Of a stretch of 64,000 bases of DNA, positions 16,822 through 24,818 are shown one piece after another; the first letter of the stretch is position 1, and every line of letters starts with the position of its first letter. The stretch comes from Arcanobacterium haemolyticum DSM 20595 (GTDB taxonomy: Bacteria; Actinomycetota; Actinomycetes; Actinomycetales; Actinomycetaceae). The notes beneath the pieces were generated by a model, which worked only from the letters and a program-made list of their open reading frames with translations, did not search any database and was not told where the DNA came from. A program made the translations under genes and the position numbers. The stretch spans positions 124,001 to 188,000 of the forward strand of contig NC_014218.1 in assembly GCF_000092365.1 (NCBI RefSeq), in the 5' to 3' direction.

Positions 16822-17730
16822 TTAGCTTTCGATCCAGGTGGCGAGCTGACGAAGAACCTTTTCGGCGTCAGAATCGGTACGCAGAGAAAGAACAACCAGA
16901 TCAAGAATGTGATCGTGCTGGTAGATCCACCGTTCCACGGCTGTCAACGCGATCTGGGTTGCTTCTTCCAGTGGGAAGCCACCGTAACCGGTGGAGATGC
17001 CTGGGAAGGCGATGGAGCGGATGTCACCTTTAGCACAGGCGAGTTCCATACAGTTCCAGTAGGCCTTGAACAGGGTTTCGCGATCCTTCTTGGTAACCTT
17101 CCCGTTCTTGATGCGTGGGCCGGTTGTGTGGATAACGTACTTGGCCGGCAGGCGGTATCCGCGGGTGATGATGGCATCGGCAGGTTCGAGCCCCTTGCCG
17201 CCATTGAGTTCGCGAATCGTGGTGGTATCGGTGCGCATCCATGGCCCGGCTTGTTCGTGCAGCATGGAATCGAGGCAGCTGTGGAGCGGCACCATGCAAC
17301 CGTTGAGATCTGGCACGGCTGGGTTCACAACGGCGTCCACAACAAGCTGACGCATATCGCCACGGAACAGCACGGTGCGTGGGGCTGGGCCGTAATCGCA
17401 GTCCGGGATCATGTCCGATACACGGCGGAGGTTTTCGGCTTCAACGCGCCCGTGGCGGCCAACTTGCCGGAAAAGAAGTGTGTTGATTGCGCGCGAGGAA
17501 ATCGGATCGAGCGGCTTCGGATCGCGCACGGCCAGTTCGGATTGGAGCCAGCGTAGCAGGCCTTCATCCGTGGAAAGATGAGCCAGCGATGACGTTCCCG
17601 TGTAGTGCTTTTCCGTGATGCCACCGAGGGCAGTCATGAGCAGATCGTAGTCCGATCGAGTATCATTTTTTGGTTCTGGGAATGGTTCGTCTAGGTTGAT
17701 CGCTTGACGATAGTCCGACAGTAGCAGCAT
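16822..17730 (-). CDS. Zinc-dependent macrodomain protein-ADP-ribose hydrolase
   Basis: Removes ADP-ribose from modified proteins. The 302-aa product has a helical N-terminal segment (about 1-110) and a macrodomain. The zinc signature GCMVPLHSCLD supplies Cys, His and Cys ligands as in Zn-macro enzymes. VVNPAVPDLN and the loop FPGISTGYGGFPLEEA form the ADP-ribose pocket. In Firmicutes such enzymes are paired with a SirTM sirtuin and lipoylation genes; none is seen here, so its substrate is open. It is preceded by a good GAAAGGTG ribosome site and followed closely by the channel gene. Confidence 0.88.
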   Translation of the reverse strand: MLLLSDYRQAINLDEPFPEPKNDTRSDYDLLMTALGGITEKHYTGTSSLAHLSTDEGLLRWLQSELAVRDPKPLDPISSRAINTLLFRQVGRHGRVEAENLRRVSDMIPDCDYGPAPRTVLFRGDMRQLVVDAVVNPAVPDLNGCMVPLHSCLDSMLHEQAGPWMRTDTTTIRELNGGKGLEPADAIITRGYRLPAKYVIHTTGPRIKNGKVTKKDRETLFKAYWNCMELACAKGDIRSIAFPGISTGYGGFPLEEATQIALTAVERWIYQHDHILDLVVLSLRTDSDAEKVLRQLATWIES

Positions 17731-17800
17731 TATTCACCTTTCTCGCTACCTCAAGGATACCTGGGTTCGTAGTTAAGGTCATGTGAGATAGGCTTGTTGC

Positions 17801-18385
17801 ATGAAGTTTTCACATCAAGAGTCGTTGTTTTCTATTTTTTCGGAGATTGACGACGACGAACAGTCGGTTGCGTCTGCCTCTACGCCTCGTGTTCCAGCGG
17901 GAGCCGTTGAAACGAATGTTGGGCATCCGATCGGGCGTCCGTCGTCGTCCCACACTCTTGTGATCGCAACGGATGGTGCCTGTTCCGGAAACCCGGGGCC
18001 AGGCGGCTGGGCGTTCGTGGATCAGACGCGCGGGTACGGGCTTTCTGGCGGCGCGGCGCAAACCACGAATAATATTATGGAACTTACCGCGATGATGCGG
18101 GCGCTCGAATATGCGGGGCCGGACGTGGATCTGCTGCTGCGCGTGGATTCGAAATACGTGATCGATTCGATGACTAAGTGGGCGCCGGGCTGGCGCAAAC
18201 GCGGCTGGCGCAAGGCGGACGGGAAGCCGGTGCTGAATCGTGAACTGATCGAACGAATTCTCAACTTATATGAAGCGCGCACGGGGCGAACCGACGTGGA
18301 ATGGGTGCGCGGGCACAACGGCGATCCGGGAAATGACCTGGCCGATCGGCTCGCGGTGGAGCAATCGAACGCATATAAAAAATAG
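17801..18385 (+). CDS. rnhA: Ribonuclease HI
   Basis: Degrades the RNA strand of RNA/DNA hybrids. The RNase H fold occupies about residues 48-190 of 194. The catalytic carboxylates are in TDGACSGNPGPGGW (Asp), NNIMELTAMM (Glu), RVDSKYVI (Asp) and DLADRLA (Asp), with the conserved VRGHNGDPGN His loop. The first ~47 residues are an extra, poorly conserved, acidic segment. It is divergent from the macrodomain gene and is followed 42 bases later by oligopeptidase B. Confidence 0.95.
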   Translation: MKFSHQESLFSIFSEIDDDEQSVASASTPRVPAGAVETNVGHPIGRPSSSHTLVIATDGACSGNPGPGGWAFVDQTRGYGLSGGAAQTTNNIMELTAMMRALEYAGPDVDLLLRVDSKYVIDSMTKWAPGWRKRGWRKADGKPVLNRELIERILNLYEARTGRTDVEWVRGHNGDPGNDLADRLAVEQSNAYKK

Positions 18386-18427
18386 GTGACACGAACGTGT
18401 GTCGGAGGTGAAAGGTAGGCTGTGAAT

Positions 18428-20605
18428 ATGAGTGAAGAAATGATGCACGCGCCGCGATTGGCGAAGAATCCTGTGACGCGATCCTTCCACGGGGATGACG
18501 TGGTGGATAACTATGAATGGATCCGGGAAGATTCAAACCCGGCCGTGATCGCCCATATCGAAGCCGAAAACGCATGGGCAGATGCTCGTACGGCGCACCT
18601 GGCGCCGCTGCGCGAAACCTTGGTTGGCGAATTTGCCGGGCATACTAAAGAAGATGATATTTCTGTGCCCGTGCGCGATGGTGACTATTGGTATTGGCGG
18701 CGTACGTTTGAAGGTAAATCGTATGCGGCGTCCTACCGTTGTGCCGCTGTAGGTGATGGGTGCGGGGCTGCAGATATTCCAGATGTGGGATCCGTGGAAG
18801 CCGAACTTCTTTACGATGGCAACGTGCTGGCTGAAGGAAAGGAATTCTTCAGTTTGGGGATTGCGTCCGTTTCCCCGAACGGGAAGTTGCTGGCGCTGGG
18901 CGTAGATAATGCTGGTGATGAACAGTTTGCGGTTCGTATCTCGCGTATTGACTGCGATGAAACTGTGGACGAATCGTTGCTGAACATGGGGTATGGGCTG
19001 GTGTGGTCTGAAGATTCTACCCGCGTGTACTACACCCGAAACGATGATGCATGGCGTTCCTACCAGGTGTGGATGCACACCGTGGGGGAAAGCGCTGATC
19101 AGGATGTGTTGCTCTACCAGGAAGATGATGAACTTTTCTGGGTGGGCATCGATGGTTCGCGCGATGGCGAATGGCTGGTTGTGCAGTCCGAATCAAAGAT
19201 GACTGCCGAAGTGCGTCTGTTCGCCACCCAAGCGCCAGAACGCAACTTTATTGTGAGTGAACGCCGATCCGGCCTGCACTACACTGTTGAACCGGCTGGC
19301 GATTGTTTGCTGATCGTACACAACCGCACCAACGTTGATTTCGATCTGGCGCTGGCGCCGATCGGGCCAAGTGAACCGGAAACCTGGGTGCCACTATATG
19401 AGGCATTGCCGGGGCAACGGTTGGCGGAAGTCGTGGCATTCCGCGATTTCGCTGTGTTGAACATGCGTGATGGGGGCGCAATGCAGTTGCGTGCCTTCCC
19501 ACGTTCGGTTCCGGCAGAAGGCGAAGGCGTTTCTGGTCTGGGCGTCTATTCTGGAGAAGCCGGGTATGCTGGGCCGGGAGCGAAGCGCGAAACGTGGGGA
19601 ACCGGGATCGTTATCCCCACCGAAGAACTCGCCACCCTGGGCTTCTACGGAAATGACGTGTGGGGCGCTCGCGAAGTCGGCTTCAGCGTGGAATCCGTGC
19701 TCACGCCGGATACGTTCCAGCGGTGGAACCTTGATACGGGCGCGATCGTGACCGTGAAGGAAACCGAGGTGCCAAACTATGATCGATCTGCGTTCGTGCA
19801 GTACCGCGAATGGGTTGACGCTGCGGATGGTGCGCGGATTCCAATGACCATCGTTCACCGTGCTGACCTGGTGAAAGACAGCAGCAACGCCGGCATCATA
19901 TACGGGTATGGATCCTACGAAATTTCCAACGATCCATGGTTTAGCCCAACCATTCTTTCGGCTCTTGAACGCGGCGTGGTGTATGCCGTGGCGCATGTGC
20001 GTGGCGGCGGTGAAATGGGGCGCGCGTGGTATGACGATGGCAAGATGCTCTCCAAACGCAACACGTTCACCGATTTCGTGGCGTGTGCTAGGTGGATGGC
20101 TGAAAGCGGGCTTGTTGATGCCGGGAGGTTGGCGGCTGAAGGCGGTTCTGCGGGCGGCTTGCTCATGGGGGCTGTGGCGAATTTGGCGCCGGATGCGTTC
20201 CGCGTGGTTCACGCGATCGTGCCATTTGTTGACGCCCTCAACACGATCCTGAAACCTGAGTTGCCGCTTACCGTTGGCGAATGGGAAGAGTGGGGCAATC
20301 CGATCGAAAGCGAAGAAGTCTACCGGTACATGAAGTCCTACACGCCATACGAAAACGTGGCGGCAGTAGAATATCCGGCGATTATGGCCTCTACATCGTT
20401 GAACGATATTCGGGTTAGCTACATTGAACCAACCAAGTGGATCCAGGCATTGCGTGACACCGTTACCAACGACGAAATCGCGCGGCCGATCATCCAGCGC
20501 ACCGAAATGGTTGCCGGGCACGGCGGTGGTTCTGGCCGATACAAGAAGTGGGAAGAACGCGCCGCTCAATTGGCATTCATCTTCGATCAAATCGGGGTGA
20601 AGTAA
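18428..20605 (+). CDS. ptrB: Oligopeptidase B, S9A prolyl-oligopeptidase family
   Basis: Cytoplasmic serine peptidase that cuts short peptides after basic residues. The 725-aa enzyme has the N-terminal seven-bladed propeller (about 1-400) and a C-terminal alpha/beta hydrolase domain. Catalytic Ser is in EGGSAGGLLMGAV and the catalytic His in VAGHGGGSGRYKKWEE. Conserved surroundings include YGYGSYE, AHVRGGGEMGRAWY and KRNTFTDFVACA. A GTG two codons earlier is an alternative start; the ATG has an AGGTAGG site at better spacing. The neighbour downstream is unrelated and hairpins follow. Confidence 0.93.
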   Translation: MSEEMMHAPRLAKNPVTRSFHGDDVVDNYEWIREDSNPAVIAHIEAENAWADARTAHLAPLRETLVGEFAGHTKEDDISVPVRDGDYWYWRRTFEGKSYAASYRCAAVGDGCGAADIPDVGSVEAELLYDGNVLAEGKEFFSLGIASVSPNGKLLALGVDNAGDEQFAVRISRIDCDETVDESLLNMGYGLVWSEDSTRVYYTRNDDAWRSYQVWMHTVGESADQDVLLYQEDDELFWVGIDGSRDGEWLVVQSESKMTAEVRLFATQAPERNFIVSERRSGLHYTVEPAGDCLLIVHNRTNVDFDLALAPIGPSEPETWVPLYEALPGQRLAEVVAFRDFAVLNMRDGGAMQLRAFPRSVPAEGEGVSGLGVYSGEAGYAGPGAKRETWGTGIVIPTEELATLGFYGNDVWGAREVGFSVESVLTPDTFQRWNLDTGAIVTVKETEVPNYDRSAFVQYREWVDAADGARIPMTIVHRADLVKDSSNAGIIYGYGSYEISNDPWFSPTILSALERGVVYAVAHVRGGGEMGRAWYDDGKMLSKRNTFTDFVACARWMAESGLVDAGRLAAEGGSAGGLLMGAVANLAPDAFRVVHAIVPFVDALNTILKPELPLTVGEWEEWGNPIESEEVYRYMKSYTPYENVAAVEYPAIMASTSLNDIRVSYIEPTKWIQALRDTVTNDEIARPIIQRTEMVAGHGGGSGRYKKWEERAAQLAFIFDQIGVK

Positions 20606-20724
20606 GGGGTAGGATCTGCTACATAAATCGGAACCGCACTGACTCGCATAGACGCATGTTTTGCAAGCTTGCACCGCACAAATTCGTGTTCCGCAACCCG
20701 AAAATGTGACGTGCTTTGACTAAT

Positions 20725-20765
20725 CGGGTGTGGATATGTGGAGGCTTTCCACATATCCACACCCG
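20725..20765. repeat. Perfect 18-bp hairpin upstream of the DUF559 gene
   Basis: cgggtgtggatatgtgga pairs perfectly with tccacatatccacacccg around ggctt. An outer imperfect arm (cccgaaaatgt and acatttcggg) extends the structure to about 20697-20780. It lies between ptrB and the DUF559 gene and could end the ptrB transcript, but has no T-run and is unusually long. Confidence 0.7.
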
Positions 20766-20804
20766 GCAACATTTCGGGCGGCTGCGGTGTGCGATCATGA
20801 AGGC

Positions 20805-21677
20805 ATGCACCCTCACATTTATCGAGCGGAGCACATCCTTGGCCAGGTCCACACACGTGGCGCCGCATCGATCAACGCTTTATGTAAAGCCGGAACCGTT
20901 GTTGATGTTGGCCATCACCGGTATGCCTTCGCGGAAGAACTCGGACGCGGGCTGGACGCCCGCGTCGTCTACGCTGCCGAAAACGGCTTACTAATCGGCT
21001 GTTTGACCGCATGCGAACACTGGGGATTGTGGACCCCGCCGTCGTTAACAACTCCCGATACCCATTACATTCAATCGCGCGGATCCAATCGGAACCAGCC
21101 GAGAACCGGTAAAGTGCACCGGCAACTTGCCCATGGATGTTTTGGGAACCATCTTTCTCCGGCACGATCGTCGCAGATTATCAGCCCGCCTAATGACGCG
21201 ATTGAACATGTTCTTCGCTATCACGATGCTGAAACCGGGCTGATCGTTCTCGAATCCGCACTGTATCAGCGATTCATTTACCCCAACCATGCCGACGCCA
21301 TGATCGGCATAGCGCAAAAAGTAAAGCGCCCAATACTTGAAAGATATGAGCTGGAGACTCAATCCGGGAGTGAAACACGGGTGCGTAATTTTCTTCAATC
21401 ACGCCAAGTATCCGTGCAGCCGCAAGTTTTTATTCCGCAGCTTGGGCGAGTGGATCTGCTCGTGGGCACATCGTTGATTATCGAATGCGATAGCCAAGAG
21501 TTTCACTCTCAACCACTGAATGTTGCAGAAGATCGGCGCCGGGATCAGGTCGCTCTACGTCTGGGATATACGGTTGTGCGGCTGAGTTACCGGGATGTGT
21601 GGTTTCAGTGGGAGAAAACCCAGGAATATATCTCGAATTTACTTAAAAAGCGGGTGCATCGGCGGAGGATTCCGTGA
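20805..21677 (+). CDS. DUF559/PD-(D/E)XK nuclease-like protein with AbiEi-like N-terminus
   Basis: Function unproven. The 290-aa protein starts with a winged-helix-like stretch (HTRGAASINALCKAGTVVDVG, then HHRYAF) resembling the N-terminus of AbiEi-type antitoxins. It ends in a DUF559 restriction-endonuclease-like domain: RVDLLVG (Asp), LIIECDSQEFH (Glu-x-Asp) and RRRDQVALRLGYTVVRLSYRDV. These carry the acidic residues expected of a PD-(D/E)XK core. Such actinobacterial proteins are common, often solitary and highly variable. The gene is flanked by strong hairpins on both sides, one being repeat family A. The MHPHIYRAEH start is preferred; an upstream ATG lies within the hairpin. Confidence 0.7.
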   Translation: MHPHIYRAEHILGQVHTRGAASINALCKAGTVVDVGHHRYAFAEELGRGLDARVVYAAENGLLIGCLTACEHWGLWTPPSLTTPDTHYIQSRGSNRNQPRTGKVHRQLAHGCFGNHLSPARSSQIISPPNDAIEHVLRYHDAETGLIVLESALYQRFIYPNHADAMIGIAQKVKRPILERYELETQSGSETRVRNFLQSRQVSVQPQVFIPQLGRVDLLVGTSLIIECDSQEFHSQPLNVAEDRRRDQVALRLGYTVVRLSYRDVWFQWEKTQEYISNLLKKRVHRRRIP

Positions 21678-21684
21678 ATATACG

Positions 21685-21756
21685 AACTTACGGTTCGGTA
21701 ATGCTGATTATTTCGAGAATAGTGGCAATATTTGCCACTATTCTCGAAATAATCAG
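21685..21756. repeat. Repeat family A, copy 2
   Basis: Starts seven bases after the DUF559 stop. It has a 25-bp perfect inverted repeat (arms 21704-21728 and 21732-21756) with the same 3-base loop and the same aacttacggtt lead as copy 1, in the same orientation. Only one of 72 positions differs from the copy 15 kb away, which implies recent spread or selection for sequence. Confidence 0.9.
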
Positions 21757-21832
21757 GGGTGGAGAAGGTAGGAACGAGATGGTGGGTGATATGTCGGGAT
21801 TTTGGGTGAGGGAAGAGTGAATCAAGGCCGTT

Positions 21833-22018
21833 TTGGGTGCGGGGGTGCGGGGGTGAGGCGAGATCGCACCGGGAGTGGCCGGGAGTGGCCAGGATTGTGC
21901 CGGAGTTGGTTGGGAGTGGGCTGTCTTGGGTGCGGGGGTGCCGGGGTGAGGCGAGATCGCACCGGGAGTGGCCAGGAATGGCCAGGATTGGCCGGGATTG
22001 TGCCGGAGTTGGCCGGGA
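21833..22018. repeat. GC-rich 93-bp tandem duplication
   Basis: Two consecutive units of about 93 bases share ttgggtgcgggggtg, gaggcgagatcgcaccggga and gtgccggagttgg, and contain smaller repeats of gggagtggcc / ggaatggcc. The stretch 21757-22095 holds no convincing gene; a minus-strand open frame through it only translates the repeats. It may be a slipped-strand duplication following the family A palindrome. Confidence 0.75.
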
Positions 22019-22095
22019 ATTAGCGCGATGCGGGCCCGAGTTGCGATAGCGAGCTACGGGGTTGGCCATACAAAGCCGGAAGCCAGCCCCGGATT

Positions 22096-23433
22096 TCAGT
22101 TAGCCGCTTCTAACGCCTTACTCCACGACCCGAAATGCTGGCGAACCGCCGCACCCGACGGAAGATTCTCCATATCCGGCGCTTCTTTCACATACTCCGA
22201 ATAGCCGGCAAACGATGGCTGTACGCCTGTGGCCTGCGCGTTTGTCACATACGTAGCGATAGCATCACGGTAATCTTCCGGCGAATACTTTACGCCCCCG
22301 CGCGTACGTCCCTGGCGTGGAATTAAACCAATGGCCTTGAGAGCTTCGTTCCAGTAGCCATCGAACCGTTTGATGATAGTTTGGGAGGTTGGCGGCCAGG
22401 CAAAAGTGCCGGTCTGGGCGCCTGCCACAGAATCGATGAATTCTGCACGCAGCCGATCATAATCTTTCACGGTCAACACGGATCCCGGTTCGGCCTTCGC
22501 CAGTGCCTTACCGGCAGACATGTCATCGATCAGCTGTCGGATCGTATCCGCACTAAACCTGCTGATGTCCTCATATACGGTCTTCATGGCTTCGGGATCC
22601 AAAATGGCCGGATCGCCGGCAGGCAGCCTATAGCGCCGCGCCAACATGACAAACAGGGCGCTCGTTAGAGTCGGCACGGCGAAACGCTGAGTCGTGCACC
22701 GAGCCATAGAAATGTATCCGCTATTCTGCAAAGCGAAGCACGCCACTTTGGCAGCGGCCCCGGCCACCTCGGAAAGTTCAGCATGGAAGGAAACGGCCTG
22801 GTCATCAGGCTTTCCGCACAGGTCAGAAATGCCGCGGATAGAAACGAATGGGATGCCCCACGCGTGGGCAACCTGAGCGGCGGCATGGGATTCCATGTCG
22901 GCAGAAAGGGCGCCAGGGAAGGCCTCGCGCGTATCGGTCACATTGGCTTCGGTCACGAACGCATCAGAAGAGAGCATGCTCCCCACACGGATTGTGAGCC
23001 CATCGGATTCGGGCGAAGCAACGAATCGTTCGATGGTTTCGATCATGGTGGTATCGCCATGGAAGGATACAGGCTGCCCAGGCACTTGCCCGCGGGTGTA
23101 GCCAAAAGCGGTGCCATCGGCCCCGCCGTTCATGTAATCGGCACCAACCACAATGTGCCCCACGCGCGAATCGGCGGCGAGCCCGCCCGCAGACCCAATC
23201 GACACAATCACCTTCGGCGCATAGTGCCCCAGTGCCCAGCCAAGTGCGCTCGCGCACGCAGTCATTCCTACGCGCGTCACCATCAGCACCATTCGCATGC
23301 TGCCTTTGGAAGCTTGGTATGCGGTTCCGGTAGGCGATTCGATCGGTTTGAGGTTGCATGCACGGACGAGGTCAAGGAATGGTGCCATTTCTTCATCCAT
23401 GGCGGAGATGACGAGGGCATCGATGTGTTTCAT
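22096..23433 (-). CDS. MTA/SAH nucleosidase with C-terminal homing-endonuclease-type repeats
   Basis: Cleaves S-adenosylhomocysteine and methylthioadenosine, giving the LuxS substrate S-ribosylhomocysteine. Residues 1-230 form the PNP/MTAN fold: [25 protein letters not shown], the catalytic-Glu loop [19 protein letters not shown] and catalytic-Asp RGISDLC. Normal Pfs stops there; this protein is 445 aa. The extra ~215 residues include two units, about 325-370 and 388-445, ending [15 protein letters not shown] and [13 protein letters not shown]. These resemble the short helical repeats linked to HNH homing endonucleases (FGSWxxAL). No frameshift is evident between the parts. The ATG overlaps the luxS stop, so the pair is coupled. 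Confidence 0.85.
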   Translation of the reverse strand: MKHIDALVISAMDEEMAPFLDLVRACNLKPIESPTGTAYQASKGSMRMVLMVTRVGMTACASALGWALGHYAPKVIVSIGSAGGLAADSRVGHIVVGADYMNGGADGTAFGYTRGQVPGQPVSFHGDTTMIETIERFVASPESDGLTIRVGSMLSSDAFVTEANVTDTREAFPGALSADMESHAAAQVAHAWGIPFVSIRGISDLCGKPDDQAVSFHAELSEVAGAAAKVACFALQNSGYISMARCTTQRFAVPTLTSALFVMLARRYRLPAGDPAILDPEAMKTVYEDISRFSADTIRQLIDDMSAGKALAKAEPGSVLTVKDYDRLRAEFIDSVAGAQTGTFAWPPTSQTIIKRFDGYWNEALKAIGLIPRQGRTRGGVKYSPEDYRDAIATYVTNAQATGVQPSFAGYSEYVKEAPDMENLPSGAAVRQHFGSWSKALEAAN

Positions 23434-23891
23434 GCGTTTACATTCTCCCAGGTGGTACGTTCTGCGAGCATGGCGCGAACTGCGGTTTGGGCTGCTTCGA
23501 GCGAATGGTTGGCGCCCCAGCCGCATTGGATGTTGTTGGCTGCGGGCACGCTGGTTGCGTTGAGGATGTCGTGGAATGTGGTGGCGATCAGATCGAGTGT
23601 TCCGGGGATGTCTGGTTCGCTTGCGCGGATGAGGTAGAACCCGGTTTGGCAGCCCATGGGGGAGAAGTCAACGATGTCGTCTGCATGGTTGCGTGCGTAT
23701 TCTGCGAACGAGTGTTCGATTGAGTGGATTGCAGGCATGTCGAGGTGTGCCACGTTTGGTTGCGTGAAGCGTACGTCGTATTTGGTCAGGACGTCCCCGT
23801 GTGGGAGGCGCTTGACGTCTGCGATTCGTACGTATGGCGCGCTGACGTGGCGATGGTCCAGGTTGAACGATTCGACGTTCATATGAGGCAT
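23430..23891 (-). CDS. luxS: S-ribosylhomocysteine lyase (AI-2 synthase)
   Basis: Splits S-ribosylhomocysteine to homocysteine and DPD, the AI-2 precursor. The 153-aa length is standard. The metal site HSIEH (His-x-x-Glu-His) lies in [13 protein letters not shown], the catalytic Cys in [12 protein letters not shown], and the third ligand in [11 protein letters not shown]. Nucleosidase and LuxS are joined by an ATGA overlap, luxS first. It is divergent from nrdH; the region between holds NrdR boxes but no SAH riboswitch that I can recognise. Confidence 0.97.
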   Translation of the reverse strand: MPHMNVESFNLDHRHVSAPYVRIADVKRLPHGDVLTKYDVRFTQPNVAHLDMPAIHSIEHSFAEYARNHADDIVDFSPMGCQTGFYLIRASEPDIPGTLDLIATTFHDILNATSVPAANNIQCGWGANHSLEAAQTAVRAMLAERTTWENVNA

Positions 23892-24043
23892 GAGTTTTCC
23901 TTCGACTTTCTGTGTTTGTTGTCATTCTTCCACACGGAGTAGTGTTTTTCTTTCTTCTGACGCGAGTTGGGTTGGGTGGTTTTCTTCACGAGTAACGACG
24001 ACGGGGCAGGCAATGTGTTGATTTAGGCGGAAAAGTGTTCGAG

Positions 24044-24059
24044 ACACATTATCTAGTGC
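24044..24059. promoter_or_regulatory. NrdR box 1 upstream of nrdHIE
   Basis: acacattatctagtgc fits the near-palindromic NrdR box (ACACtAtATaTaGTGT type). Together with box 2 it forms the standard tandem arrangement with a 15-base gap, three helical turns centre to centre. NrdR represses ribonucleotide reductase genes when dATP is abundant; nrdR itself is not in the window. Confidence 0.8.
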
Positions 24060-24074
24060 CATAGCGATTATTTT

Positions 24075-24090
24075 TCACTAGGTGTAGTGT
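24075..24090. promoter_or_regulatory. NrdR box 2 upstream of nrdHIE
   Basis: tcactaggtgtagtgt is the second box, matching the consensus mainly in its CACTA and TAGTGT arms. It lies about 40 bases before the nrdH start, so bound NrdR would cover the promoter. Confidence 0.8.
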
Positions 24091-24130
24091 TATGTGCCGT
24101 AGCGAAAAAATGCCAAACAAGGAGGAAAAG

Positions 24131-24382
24131 ATGTCTATTACTCTCTACACGAAGCCTGCATGCGTCCAGTGCACGGCAACGAAGCGAGCCCTTGTTAAGC
24201 ATGGCCTGGACTTCACAGAAGTGGACCTCACACAGCATCCACACGCTCTAGAAACTGTCAAGGCACTCGGCTACCAGCAGGCTCCGGTTGTGTTTGCAGA
24301 TGGCGATCACTGGTCTGGATACCGCCCTGATCTTATTAAGCGTTTAGCTGGAGCATCGGCGCCGGTCGCATTGCGCGCCTGA
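24131..24382 (+). CDS. nrdH: Glutaredoxin-like protein NrdH
   Basis: Thioredoxin-fold electron donor for the class Ib ribonucleotide reductase. The 83-aa protein has the redox motif CVQC at about 11-14 (KPACVQCTATKRAL), the cis-Pro stretch QQAPVV and the C-terminal WSGYRPDLIKRL that marks NrdH rather than glutaredoxin. A strong AAGGAGG site precedes the ATG. First gene of nrdH-nrdI-nrdE under two NrdR boxes. Confidence 0.96.
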   Translation: MSITLYTKPACVQCTATKRALVKHGLDFTEVDLTQHPHALETVKALGYQQAPVVFADGDHWSGYRPDLIKRLAGASAPVALRA

Positions 24383-24416
24383 GCGTCGTCGTCAATTAAA
24401 AAAATAAGGAAAACTC

Positions 24417-24818
24417 GTGGTCTACGTCGTCTATTTTTCTTCTACAACGGAAAATACGAAACGATTCGTAGAAAAACTAGGGTTCCGTGCGGATCGCATC
24501 CCGCTACTGCCAACCGAAAAACCGCTGGTGGTGGGCGAAGACTACGTCCTCATCGTGCCAACGTACGGTGGCGGAAACGAACGCGGGGCCGTACCCAAAC
24601 AAGTCATCAAATTTCTTAATAACGAACACAACCGTTCGCACATCCGCGGAGTCATCTCCGGTGGAAACACAAACTTCGGAGAAGCGTTCGGGCTGGCAGG
24701 CGATATTATCTCCGCGAAAACCCACGTACCGCACATGTACCGGTACGAACTCTTAGGAACGCCAGTAGACGTTCAGAAAGTGCGCGAAGGATTAACTCAA
24801 TGGTGGACAGGATCATGA
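24417..24818 (+). CDS. nrdI: Class Ib RNR flavodoxin NrdI
   Basis: FMN protein that helps assemble the dimanganese-tyrosyl cofactor of NrdF by supplying oxidant. The 133-aa sequence opens [21 protein letters not shown], with the FMN phosphate loop SSTTENT, followed by [22 protein letters not shown] and the [18 protein letters not shown] loop typical of NrdI. It starts at a GTG with an AAGGAAAA site. Its TGA overlaps the nrdE ATG (ATGA). Confidence 0.96.
   Translation: MVYVVYFSSTTENTKRFVEKLGFRADRIPLLPTEKPLVVGEDYVLIVPTYGGGNERGAVPKQVIKFLNNEHNRSHIRGVISGGNTNFGEAFGLAGDIISAKTHVPHMYRYELLGTPVDVQKVREGLTQWWTGS

Noticed and set aside
19394-20674. 426-codon minus-strand open frame opposite oligopeptidase B
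   Set aside because: The plus strand carries catalytic motifs of a complete enzyme; the antisense frame is a high-GC codon-bias shadow.
21605-22069. Minus-strand 154-codon open frame
   Set aside because: It translates GC-rich tandem DNA and overlaps the palindrome and the DUF559 gene end; no ribosome site or homologue-like motif.
23892-24130. SAH riboswitch or similar upstream of luxS
   Set aside because: I could not find the conserved pairing or core; the structure-rich elements here are the NrdR boxes.
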